Shown piece after piece: positions 35,761 to 47,000 of a stretch of 64,000 nt of DNA (its first letter is position 1; each line of letters begins with the position of its first letter). Below the pieces are notes generated by a model. The model worked only from the letters and a program-made list of their open reading frames with translations. It did no database searches and was not told the DNA's origin. The DNA lies in the NCBI GenBank assembly GCA_015680685.1, contig MNCI01013895.1, positions 352,162-416,161 of the forward strand. Reading direction: 5' to 3'. A program made the translations under genes and the position numbers. The DNA comes from Gnetum montanum. Lineage: Eukaryota > Streptophyta > Gnetopsida > Gnetales > Gnetaceae.

Positions 35761-37239
35761 TTTCCATTTTTTTTAAACAATTCTTTTGAATTTCTAATTT
35801 CTTGATATACCTTTTCACATTCTTTAATGGTCTCTCATTCTATGATACTTTTCATTTTCAAAAAAAATTTGATGTTATTTAATATATCTTTTAATTCTTT
35901 GAAATTTTCCATTCTTTTAACATTTTTCATTTTTTACATCTTTTCACAATTTTTACTATCTTTTTCATACTTTGTTTTCAAACCCTTTGTAAATAGTTAC
36001 GATTGCTAAAAAGACACATTACAAATAAAGGTAAGATGTAGCCCAATAAGGTGAAGATTTCTCTATGTTATCAAGTCATAAGGGATTGATTATTTTAATA
36101 GTAAGTCCACATCATTCATCCATCCATTCCATTAATAAGAAAGTCTTACCATGGCCATAATCATTTTCTTTTCCACAATACAACTAAGAATAAACCTACA
36201 ATCATTATGCTTGGATTGACAAGTGAAGAACCAAGAGGGAATGTAAAGGGTGTGACATCAAGGGGATTTGTAGATTCTCTTGGATTATTATTGTGAGTTC
36301 TATCATGTTGCAAAAGTTGTTTATATCCTTGTAGATCTAACGAAAAATGGAAGTAAGTGTAAAATAAGTGCTTCCTTCAAAGGTTAACACAAATAAAAAT
36401 AAAAGAGCATAGAATAAATTTCTATGGGTTTCACTAGAAAGACATGTTACCCATGCCTAAAAAAAAGTGCCATAAATAAAATCCTTCCTTGGAAAATACA
36501 CCAAGTGACAATACTCCTTACAACATTGATAGTCTTACAATTGTAATTCCAAGAGATGAAATAATGCAATGTCACTAGAATGTGGTTTGGACTTGGTTTG
36601 AATCTTGAACAAAAAGGCTAGCGATTACATTAATCACTAATAAAACACAAGAATTCATTATGCCTATGGTAAGATACCTCACATCCTACTTTCTGCAATC
36701 CCTTATAAGTCCATCTCATCATTGTACGAATACTCATAACTTGTGGTTTTGTGTAACATAGCTTTATTTTTTCAATTTGGTGTTACTAACATGTGTGTTT
36801 TGCTAAAATAGGTATGCATTAGACTCAACTCCTTAAGTTCCTATGAACACTTTAGGTGTGATTATACAAGGGCATTAAGGGCTAGAGCCTGCATTGGGAA
36901 GGACCCACTTATATAACTCCTGTATGTTATACCTACCAAGTGATTCAACATCATCTTGAACCTTCTAGTATCAACAAACCTTAATAAATACTTCTTGTAT
37001 CATTTAAACTCTTTGTTCTCACAACATCCCTTCATTACCCTTCTTATTTATTTAATCAACTTTCGTAGCCCAAGATTCCTTCTTTATGACCTTCAAATGA
37101 TGAATTTTTGTGAAAAATATGCATATCTCCATCATCCAAACCCTCTAAGTAACCTTGAAGCCTTCCAAACATGCAACAGAATCATTTTTTCCAATTTGGA
37201 CCCCAATATTGTGTACCACAAAAAGTATAAATAGGTGAA
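35761..37239 (+). other. element D spacer after protease
   Basis: Starts with a T-rich stretch (35761-36000). The part at about 36000-36640 matches the spacers of E1 and E2. No gene is seen up to the insertion of element C at 37245. Confidence 0.6.
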
Positions 37240-37244
37240 CACTT

Positions 37245-38765
37245 TGTAACAATGAAAAACGTCGGTCGCTGAAAATACTGAGCAGAAGTCTGCATACATA
37301 GTTCCAATCCCAGATCCATGCAAGGGCCATGCTGGAGAAGACAAATCTGAGGTGCCTTGAACGATCTTGTCGATCAAACAAGGACTTACTTAATTAGTAA
37401 AATTTTTGTAATAATTCAATGGCAAAATGACAATTTTTATGAGATATAATATTGTTAATCTTGAAGGTAATTGAAAATGATGTAATGATTTAAAGCGATT
37501 GCAAAATCCGTATAGATAGGACACAGGAGATCGGATTTAGAAAGCGTGAAATCCCAAGATCTGGGATTCAACTTATGAAAAAAATATGTTGGATACAATA
37601 ATTACAGGCGGACTTCGGTTTAGACGAAGCACGTGCCAACAGCAAGAAAGCTATTTAAAGATAAAACAAGCAAAGGTCGATCTACCTTGTTCTAGCCAAT
37701 CTGGGTGCAAGGAAGTCAAACCCGAAGTAGAATGTCTATTAACTGGTTGTTTTTGATCAAGGATTCTTGCCAATCACCTTTGATGTTCTTACGATCACTG
37801 ATCCTCTTTTTCTCTCTTGTCAATCTTTGCCAAAAGTTGCCAACGATTGGCAATGAAAGAAAATCACTCACGGAGAAAATTTATCAATCCAGGGAAAATT
37901 TTTGTCAACCCTTTGATCTTTGTTAACTGGAATATTTATAAGGTTAGGGTCAGGAGAAAAACACGATTTAGATGATGCATGTCCTAAACCTACAAGGTAC
38001 CGTTGATTTAGTGTATTTGTGCTTGAAGCTGCGGTGCCATGCTACATTATGCTCTGAAGCGTAATGCATCATAAACCACTTTTGCTAGAGTTTTGGCAAC
38101 AAATTGTTGTTTGTTTACACTGCAATACGCTAGAGCATATTGTGACATATAGACTGCTGATGCCTGAATTGTGCTCTCTGTCATTGCTTGTATTACGCTG
38201 TGACATGCTAGATCACGCTGCATAGCGTAATTTAGCGTAAAACAACGAACTTGCAAAAAATTGAAGTGTTGCCGCCACACTTCCTTTGTTTTTGATCAAT
38301 CCTTTCGAGGTTTATTATGCTACACTGCGTAATGTAGTGTAATAGGCCCCTTAACCGAAAAAGAAAACTTGCTGAAATGTGCGGCATGCTGTGGATCGTT
38401 GCTTAAGCCTTGAAATTTTGCTGGACAATCGAGGTCTCGAATCTTGTCATCTCTGTTGTTGCGATGGACTGTCTTCTGGTATTACGCTGCATTATGCTAC
38501 ATTACGCTATGTTGCATAATGCGGCGTAATATGCCAAAAGTTAAGATTTTTCGAAACATAGAAAACTTGCAAAGTTGAAGGCTTGCCGTCATGCACCCCT
38601 TGTCTTGTTCTGTCCCCTGGAGTTTATTTCGCTATGCTATGTAGCATGGTAGAACAGACCCTTAACCAGAAAGGGACTTGCTGAGCTGTGACTTGTCGCA
38701 AATCCTTGCTTGAGTCGCAAGATTTTGCCGAACTGTTGAGGCCTTGGAATTTTCACAGTGTTTCA
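37245..38765 (-). repeat. element C 3' LTR (1521 bp)
   Basis: Gene-sense start TGAAACACTG at 38765, end GTTACA at 37245. It matches 52777-54300 throughout. Many GCGTAAT/ATTACGC words lie at 38040-38670. Almost all differences between the two LTRs are transitions. Confidence 0.92.
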
Positions 38766-38781
38766 ATGGCCCCTCTTTGTT
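38766..38781 (-). other. polypurine tract of element C
   Basis: In gene sense AACAAAGAGGGGCCAT directly before the LTR start. It is the same tract as in element B (22348-22363). Confidence 0.75.
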
Positions 38782-40409
38782 GACATTTAGAGGGCTTGCC
38801 CGAAAGACTTCGACAAAGAATACGAAACACCAGAGAGGCAAAGAAACCAACAACGTTTGTCAGCAATTGCTCAAATGTCGCTCTATTAAACTTGGAAGTG
38901 CGAAGGCGGAGGGAGGAGCATAGGAGGGATTTTTAAAGAAGTGAAAGGAGGGAGGTTCGAGGAAGACTCAAGCATGTGAACATAAGGCTTTCACAACCAA
39001 GTGATTAGGCATCCTTTGCGAGAAGTTACGCTGCCATACTGCATATGAAGGGCTTGCACATATGAGTTGTGTTATGCCTGTATGACCTCGATGAGTTGTT
39101 TTACATCCATTTTGCCAAGCTTTGCCCTTTTTTTTCTTTTTTTTGGTGCAAATTACATTCCATGAGATGAGTTGCGTTACACTAGTTCATGGACATGATG
39201 GTGCAAAAGAATTGATTAAATGTTCACACTCTAAACAAAGAAGAGGGTAAAGACAGTCGTAAGTATAAGGGAAGGAGAAAGAGAAGTAAGGTATCTAATG
39301 GAGGGAGAGGTAGGGTTTGCACTCCTAAGTAGCCAGGCTAGTCTAAGCAGCCACTTCAGAATGCCATGACACCTCACCTTCGAATGAATGCATTCTTGAT
39401 CAATGCTGTTGTAACAAGTAATCTACAAAACATAACACAGAACAAAGAGCAAAAGCAATCGTCCTAATCGCTAGGGAGGCTATTGAAATAAGCATCGCCC
39501 GAAGCAAAAAGGAGAGCATAGGCCACGAAAAAGGGACCGTAGCAAGGAGCAAGGGTCCCAATGTTGATGCCGTGGTTCATGAAGCCGTCATCAATAGCCA
39601 GATTCATCTTGCTCAAATGACTAAGCAAAGAACCAGTCAGATGAATCTGCCAAGCCAGAGTCTAGTGGTGGCGATGGATGGAGACCATTGAGACTATGGA
39701 TGATCATAGCTTCTTTAGGGCCCCAAGTGGCAAAGTTGATCCCAGGAGTTGCAACTACAGAGCGGCTATCGTAGCAACATCTTTGAGGGATCAGTAGTAT
39801 GCCTTTCCGCATGTCCAAGGAATTAGTAGGATGCCGGTGAGGTAGCGGCATTGCATCTGTTCTGATGTCTTACCTGTTCCATCTGGTAGGGATGTACTAC
39901 AAGAGTAATCACGCTCGCTTGCTTCATGGATTTTCTATTGATGGATTCTAGTTTTGAGTCCTGGTTGACCGTTGTTGCTGGTTTTAAGTCTCAGCAGATT
40001 GTGGTCTTGGTTTAACATCTGGGCAGACTGAAACCTGCTAGTTTTACGTCGTAGCGGATGGTGGAAGAGCTAGTTTACGATCCCAGCAGACCATGCTGTG
40101 GGTGTCAATTTTATGTCATGACCCAGGGACAAGTCTATGTTGGTTTAGCATCTTAGCGGATGTATGCTTACCTTGCTAGTTTCACATCATGGCGAATGGT
40201 CGGAAACTTTGCCAATTTAGCATCTTGGCGGACGCATGCAAGAAATGCCAGTTTTACATCGTAGTGGACATGTACAACTTTGCCATTTTTACGTCATAGT
40301 AGATGTGTACAACTCTGCCAGTTTTATGTCATAGCAGACGTGTGTTACCTTGTGCTTGAGCTGAGTCAATGCTTATATGTGGTACTGCTTCAGATATACA
40401 TGATTCACT
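38782..40409 (-). other. element C 3' region with degenerate repeat array
   Basis: No gene is seen. At about 39950-40345 there are at least eight spaced copies of a motif close to AGTTTTACGTCGTAGCGGA, with roughly 40-50 bp between starts. The same motif fills the equivalent region of element B (23555-23930). Confidence 0.7.
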
Positions 40410-41600
40410 GGGTTCGGTAGCTCGTTGTCGTCGATGTCTGCTAACTTGAATGCTCCGTTTCCGTATGCACTGACGACCACGAAAGGGCCTTCCCAGTTTG
40501 TAGAGAATTTGCCTACTGGTTCACAAATGGCCTTGAGAACTAAGTCTCCTTTCCTGATCGGTCGTTGATGCGGGTTGTGCTGGTGCTTTTGTCTCTATCT
40601 GTCCTAATATCTTTCGATGGTATCAAGTGTCTAGATGCATCTCTCCTTTATTGAGTCCAAATCCGTAATCCTAGACTTGTTGTGCTGAGTCTCATTTATA
40701 ATGGTGGAGAGAACCATCTACAATGAGGGAACTTGTAATTCCAAGGGCAACACTGCTTTGGATCCATAGACTAGGCTATAGGGCGTCCTGTCTGTAGCTA
40801 TCCTACACGTCGTATAATACACCCATAGCATGTAGAGGATTTTCTCGTGTCATCATTTTTTATTGCTGCTGAGCATCATTTTCAACAAATTGATGACCAC
40901 TTTGTTTATTGCCTCTGCCTAATCATTTTCTTGTGGGTAATAGGGTGAGGAGAAAGATTGCCTAATGCCAAGGTTACTGCAGAAAGATTTGGTTTTGGCA
41001 CTACTGAATTATGGCCCATTGTCGGTCACTATAGTCATAGGAAGCCCAAATCTGGTTACTATGTTGTCTAAGATGAAATGGCAAACCTGTTGGGATGTAA
41101 TCTTCCATAAGGGGATAGCCTCAACCCACTTCGTGAAATACTCAGTGGCAGTGATAATGAAGCTATGTCCTGCAGAAGATTTAGGCGTGATGGGACCTAT
41201 GATATCTAGTCCCCATCGTTGGAATGGCCAAGTAATCTATGTAGTGTGTAACTCGGTTGGTGACATGTGTATTAAGTTTGCGTAACACTGGCATGTGTCA
41301 CATGTCTTGACCTTGGTAAGGTAGTCTTTTTCCATGTACGGCCAATAGTACCCTAGGCATATGATTTTAGCGGCCATGGCTTACGGGGCTACGTGTCCTC
41401 CACACAGCCCCTCGTGGACTTCGCTAACTATTCGTTGTACTTGGTCATTATTAACGCAGGTTAGCAATACCCCATCGAAAGAGCGTCTACAGAGAGTACT
41501 GTCTTCGATGATGATGTATTACCTGGCACGCTTGCGCACTATGTCTTTTTATGCATATGTTAGCTCGTGCGATGGTTCGCCATGCAGAAAGTAAGTCTTA
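40410..41600 (-). pseudogene. element C integrase
   Basis: Ty3/gypsy integrase. The zinc-binding part has H-E-G-L-C-G-G-H and C-D-T-C-Q-C (about 41405-41290). The core has the first Asp in R-W-G-L-D-I-I-G-P-I-T-P (about 41222-41187), the second in V-T-D-N-G-P (about 41025) and the Glu in A-E-A-I-N-K (about 40915). The C-terminal part has G-D-L-V-L-K and G-K-F-S-T-N-W-E-G-P-F-V-V (about 40560-40475). It contains several stops. Confidence 0.88.
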
Positions 41601-41769
41601 ATGTTGTCGTACCATTCTGTTGGTCCTCCTGTGTTTAATGAAGAGATTTGCATTACTTGAATGATAGAGTCTGTACATTCCATCATTAAAGCAGCCCAAG
41701 TGGCAAACAAATGTGGTGGCATGTTTCATGTCAGTGTGGCTAGTGCATCGGCTACAGCATTTTCGTTAT

Positions 41770-42130
41770 GCGGCACGTGTTTGACGTCGATCATCATGAA
41801 TTTTTTTAAAAGATCTTTAGCCATATCGTAGTAGGACTATAGATGCATAACTTTGCAGGCGTAGACCCCCTATGATTTGATTGATGACGAGTATCAAATC
41901 ACCTCGGATTGCCAGGTGTTGAACGTTGAGTTCTCTGGCTGTCAATAGTCCCTTGAGGAGCCCCTCATACTCTGCCACATTGTTTGTACAAGGGAAGACT
42001 AGGGGTAAGCCCATGGATGTACATTCTCAGGGGAGAGCGTAATAATGGTGGCTACACTGCCACCTCTGGTAGTCGAAGCTCCGTCGAAGTATAAAGTCAC
42101 TTCGAGGCCTGTTGGTACAAGGCTTAAACT
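41770..42130 (-). pseudogene. element C second (archaeal-type) RNase H
   Basis: Starts G-L-E-V-T-L-Y-F-D-G-A-S-T-T-R-G (about 42105-42060), with the first catalytic Asp. It continues with C-T-N-N-V-A-E-Y-E-G-L-L-K-G-L (Glu) and R-G-D-L-I-L-V-I-N-Q-I (Asp) in 42014-41817. It ends with V-P-H-N-E-N-A-V-A-D-A-L-A near 41770. A second RNase H after the usual one marks the Tat clade. It is frameshifted between its two halves. Confidence 0.82.
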
Positions 42131-42349
42131 ATGTACATGCTCATCTAAAAATTCTGGCTCTATCATAGCTTGATCATTAACAGGCGATGTTGCAAGCTGG
42201 TCAACTATGGCTTGACCTTTAGTGGACGATTGCCCAACATAATGTAAGTCGAATTCAGCTGTGATAGCTTTCTAACGAGCTATCCTACTACTCTCATACA
42301 AGTTGTTTGAGATAGCTCGCAACACATTATTTTTGCAAATTATGTTGAC

Positions 42350-42739
42350 CTAGCTGCGGAAAAGATAATGTCTACATTTCTTGAGTGCAAAAACCAATGC
42401 CAAACAATTATGCTCTACTTCATTATACCTTGTTTCGTACACAAATAGAGCATAACTTAGATAATAGATAAAGGTTTTTGACCCGTTGTTCCTTTTTTGG
42501 CAAAGTACCACAGCTATAGACACATTTGAGCCTGCCAAATAAATGTAAAAAGGCTCATCCCTTTGTGGTGGGAAAACCATTAGTAAGTGTTGCAGCTCCT
42601 TCTTCAAGTTGTCAAATACACATTGGCAGTCATCGGTCCATTCAAAATTAATGCCCTTCTTAAGGAGATGCTGCATAGGATGTAGTTTATCTGTTAACTT
42701 TGAAATGAATCGCTTGATAAATTGTAGTTTGCCCTGCAA
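42350..42739 (-). pseudogene. element C RNase H following RT
   Basis: One open frame with the RT thumb/connection (L-Q-F-I-K-R-F-I-S-K-L-T-D-K) and then an RNase H-like domain (P-F-Y-I-Y-L-A-G-S, L-S-Y-A-L-F-V-Y-E-T-R-Y, A-L-K-K-C-R-H-Y). The first Asp of the usual Y-I-A-S/D run appears to be Gly, so activity is doubtful. Confidence 0.8.
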
Positions 42740-42749
42740 CCCACGTAGT

Positions 42750-43388
42750 TACTTGAGGTTTGTAGGTGGCGTTAAATCAACGATGGCTTTAACCTTGTCG
42801 GGGTCGACTCGAATGCCAATCTTTGATACCACAAATTCCAACATGCGTTCGATTTTGACTTCAAATACGTACTTCTTTGGGTTGTAGTCTATGCATATGT
42901 GTATTCCTCCTGTTTTCTTAGAGACAACTACAATGTTCAACTCCTAGTCCGAGTAATCGACCACACGAATAAAACAAGTCTGATATAGCTTAGTGATTTC
43001 ATTACGCACTGCTAGTGTGATTTCTGGCTTAATCTTTCGTGCCTTCTTTCTAATTGCTTTGATGCGCGGGTCTAAAACTATGTTATGCTGTATTAATCTC
43101 AGGTCTAATCCTGGCATGTCTTCGTACGACCACGCAAATATAGTAGCGTTATTTTGAAGTACTTACATTATGCCACTCTGCATCTGTTGGTCCAGGAGGA
43201 AACTAACCCTAAGAGTTTTACTTTCGCCTTTGTGCGTAACCATAGGGACCTCGTTGAGAGGGTCCTCAGTCACATCACCAGCTTCCAGGTCTAAAGTTCG
43301 GGCCAGATGTTCTGGCCAGTCTGAGGATATTTTCGATGTTGCTATGGTTGCATCACAAAGGGAGCGGTATGTTCCTATTAGCATGTGA
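42750..43388 (-). pseudogene. element C reverse transcriptase lacking its catalytic core
   Basis: The N-terminal connection (43388-43163) is followed by F-A-W-S-Y-E-D-M-P-G-L-D (about 43140-43100) and F-I-R-V-V-D-Y. The frame at 42940-42749 reads N-I-V-V-V-S-K-K-T-G-G, then C-I-D-Y directly joined to N-P-K-K-Y-V-F and G-I-R-V-D-P-D-K-V-K-A-I. In related elements about 80-90 residues lie between C-I-D-Y and N-P-K-K, including F-M-D-G-Y-S-G-Y-N-Q and the Y-V-D-D or F-M-D-D active site. Here they are missing without loss of frame. Confidence 0.83.
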
Positions 43389-44057
43389 TTGAGCTATCTA
43401 ATGGTTTTCACATATGGGCTTGTTAAGGCTAGGGGTGCGAATAAAGCTGCGTCCATTTGCGAATTGCCCTGCAAAAATGCCAAAAACAGAAGTTTTTACA
43501 TTTTTCTCTTCTGCCAATCTGTTGAAATGATAAGATTTTATTTTTCTTTGCATTAGAGTTGCGTATTAGAGAAGCTTCTAGTTTAAGATCTTAGTTGACC
43601 GTTACAAATATGCACAGTTTGTGAGAAAATTGCGAGCCAGGCTTCCTAGATGCTAGCGTGTGACTTATGTAATGTAAGATGAAAGATGTAATGTGACGTG
43701 TCTAGTGTGCCAGAATAATTGAATTTAAATTTTTGTACAAACCGTAGTTAATGCGGCTGGATTACAAGGTGATAAGTTATGCATTAGTTTAGGGTCATTT
43801 CGAACCGTAATTCATACAATATCTATGAAATTAATGCTCGATCTTCGTGTTTCATGTCACGCTGACATTGGCGTTTCAGGAAAGTTTCGCATTGATCAGG
43901 CATAAAATCAGTTAGTTTCAAATATTTATTTTATAAACCAGTGGTTTATGCTCAAAACAGGCCATAGATATCGCGAATTTGAATCTAGCTATAGTAGAAA
44001 GGGAGCGGAAGCGAGGCGTAAATAGACGATTTTGCGAAGATTTGTTCAATTGCAACT
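43389..44057. other. element C interval next to RT
   Basis: No gene is seen. Single copies of the AGTTTAAGATCTTAGTTGACC-like and AGTTTAGGGTCATTTCGAACC-like motifs lie at 43576-43600 and 43787-43810. The second motif is also found on the other side of the antisense gene (48490-48635). Confidence 0.5.
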
Positions 44058-47000
44058 ATGACACCAAAGATCAAAGGAAAGAATGCCAAATTGGCGAAGA
44101 TTGACGAAGTACAGGAGAGTTTGCAGTGGGCTTTGCAGGCCAAAGTTGAGACTCGGGAGGTTACTTCACTTAACCGGTAAGTCACCTTTCATCCTCTTGC
44201 ACGATTATTATCTTTGTTGCAGCATCGTGGTCGTATCTATTTTGAATGTGTATGTTGCATCAGGCATTAATATCTGTTTACATAGACTAAGCTATTATAG
44301 TTTGTTATATTACCCTTGTCCTCACTGTTCGAAATAGACTCTATGTTGTCACAAGTGTTTAGGTAACGTTGAGTAATACTGTGCAGATGTAATGTATAAT
44401 CGAAAAACTCTAGGTATTGTACCCATGCATAGCGTAATCAAGGTTCTATTTTTTTCTTTTCTTGCTCGTAATAGTTGCATGTTACGCTGGAGTAATACGC
44501 AGTGTTGCTTTCATTGTCATTGTCAGGGACAAACCTTGAGCTGTTGTGTCCATGTGTCTCCAGTATAATCTGTAATTTTCTGGGAATCAAGAGAACCCTA
44601 ATGTCGCGTGATAAAATTTTATGTCTAAATGGTTTATCTAATAGTAATGCATTTGTTATTGTACAGTATTATGCTAAAGCCCATCCTAATTATTTTGGAC
44701 ATCGTGGGCATTCTATGCTGCGTACATAGTCCTGTGGCCCATGTTCCTCCTCTTCATGCTTGTATAAAGGAGGAGGCGGTATGGTTCCGAAGGGGCACAC
44801 GGGAGTTCTTGCAGTTTTTGCTTCGTAATTATAGTGTAATCGTCTGGTTGCATCTACTAGGCAATGTAGTTGTTGCTATTCTAGAGATGCTACTGGTTGG
44901 GTCGATGCAGAGCATCTTGACATTCCTGACAGACGGCGTCGTTGAAACTGTACAAGTGCAAGATCGCAAACAGAGTGTCAAAGGTTTGAGGCATTTGAGC
45001 TGGATCTGGGAGATGCCTAGGTTTAACTGTTATCATGCCTACAACACTCTGTTCGTGGCCTGTCATCTCACAACTTACTTCCAGAATCCACTTGGCATCA
45101 TGTATTATGTAGGCGGGTAAGTTTTTTATTTCTTTTTGCGGTGTTGCAATATGCTAACTATTGTTTGAATTTTTGTTGAATGTAAAGAATTTGCCTATCT
45201 TCTGTGGTGTAGATTCTTCATCAATGACAGTGGTCTCCTAGGTGATAATGGTACATTGTCTCTGGCAAAAAGGACCATAAGGGAATTTACTTTCGTTAGC
45301 AATGTACGGGCTGGTGTCATGGGACAACTAGCCTTCAAAATCTCAAAGTATTCCACCCGCTATGTCGAATTCTTTACTAGGTGTAAAAAGCTTGGATGGC
45401 TAGATAGGGAGTGGACTTTAGATCCTCCCCTCACTGTCGCAGATGTGCAAGAGAAAATCTCTCCGTTTCCTTTGCCATTCAGGCCTGGTAAACTTTATTA
45501 TGATGATCAATTGTACAATTTTATTAGTCGAAAATGATGTATAAAGTTGTCTTATTTTTGTTATATTGCCTTAACTATTGTTTTATGTTGCCAGTCAGGG
45601 AATCATGGGAAATTACGATTATGGCCTTCGGTCACAAGGCAAACAGTCTTTTCTTCTGTTACGGTGATATAAATGACATACAACGTTGACTTGGCCATAG
45701 AGTAGCCCTAGTTGTGTTAACCAATAACCTTCGGGAGGCTGGACTGATGGACTTGTTTTTGGTCATAACCCCCGATGTCACTGCAGGTGAAATGTTGACC
45801 CTAGTCAACTCCTTCAGCGAAGAAGCTGAGCGTCTTTGCATACGCTTGCGTAATGTGCGTGTGAATTTTAATATCGACGCTCAATTATTTGTCGACCTAT
45901 TTGGCATCCCCTCTGATGGCCTTCCTATAGAAGAAAAGTAGAAGAGGAGTTCCAAGTACCAACCTAAGATAGCAGAGTGGCTAGGCGTTAAGAAAGAAGT
46001 TAAGGGAATCCCTACTAACAAGATTTAGTTGGAGGTGGCCAATACAATTTTTTTCCTTTTTCGAGCCCAGGCCTTCCCCAAGATACTCTCCCAAGGGAGA
46101 TTCCTCACCATAGAACAAGCCCGGATTATGCAAGAGATCATGGAGGAGGGGACTTAATTCAATTGGGCTAGCTATTTTGTTGAAGGCCTGCACGTTGAAA
46201 TGGTCAGGCTCCACAAGAAGCTTGAGTCCAAAGGAATTGGGTCTAAGTGCAGCAAGACCGCAGCCAGATTTCCAAACTGTGGATTTCCCATGTTTTCGGC
46301 ACTACCCGATCACAAGACCCTCCTGAAGGAATCTAGGAGTCATTTTCAGTAACAACTAAAAATATGGCAGCACCTCAAACGTAGGGTCAAGACAGCGTGG
46401 GTGGGGTGCTCCCCTCTTACGTCGGCAATGTGTCGAGGGGGAAGCACCTAGTAGCTGAAATAGTGGATTCATCGATGCAACAGAAGAAGCCTTGTTTGAC
46501 CGAGGAGCCTATCGAGCCAGTAGGTGGTCAGGGGAAAAAGATGCAGGTCAAATTTCAAAGGAGTAATCCTCTAGCCTATAAGTAGAGAAATGTGTTAATG
46601 GTTATGGTTATGTTGCATACAGATGTTGTTGTGTTGCGTAATGTTTATTGGGCAAGAGTGAAATCTTGTGTTAACTGACGATGTTGTGTGACAAAGAAGG
46701 AGAAGATTGTGAAGCGGTTGACCCCTGAAATAGGGGCTATAGTTTTGCGCCACAAAGAAGGGGTCTCGATCTTGGAAGAAGAGACCCCAGTCAATAAGTC
46801 AAGTAGCGTGCAAGTTCCTATGCGTGAAAAGGAAATAGCAGTGGAGGATGCTGAAGTCCTTTTAGCTGGGACTTAATAAAGGTAAGTGATTTTTCACTCG
46901 ATGAGTTTGACTTTTACAGCATACTAGACTTTAGAAAACTGCTTCTAGAGGTTTTACTAGTCATTGTAACATCTCAGTTATGTCTTTATATGTAATTTAC

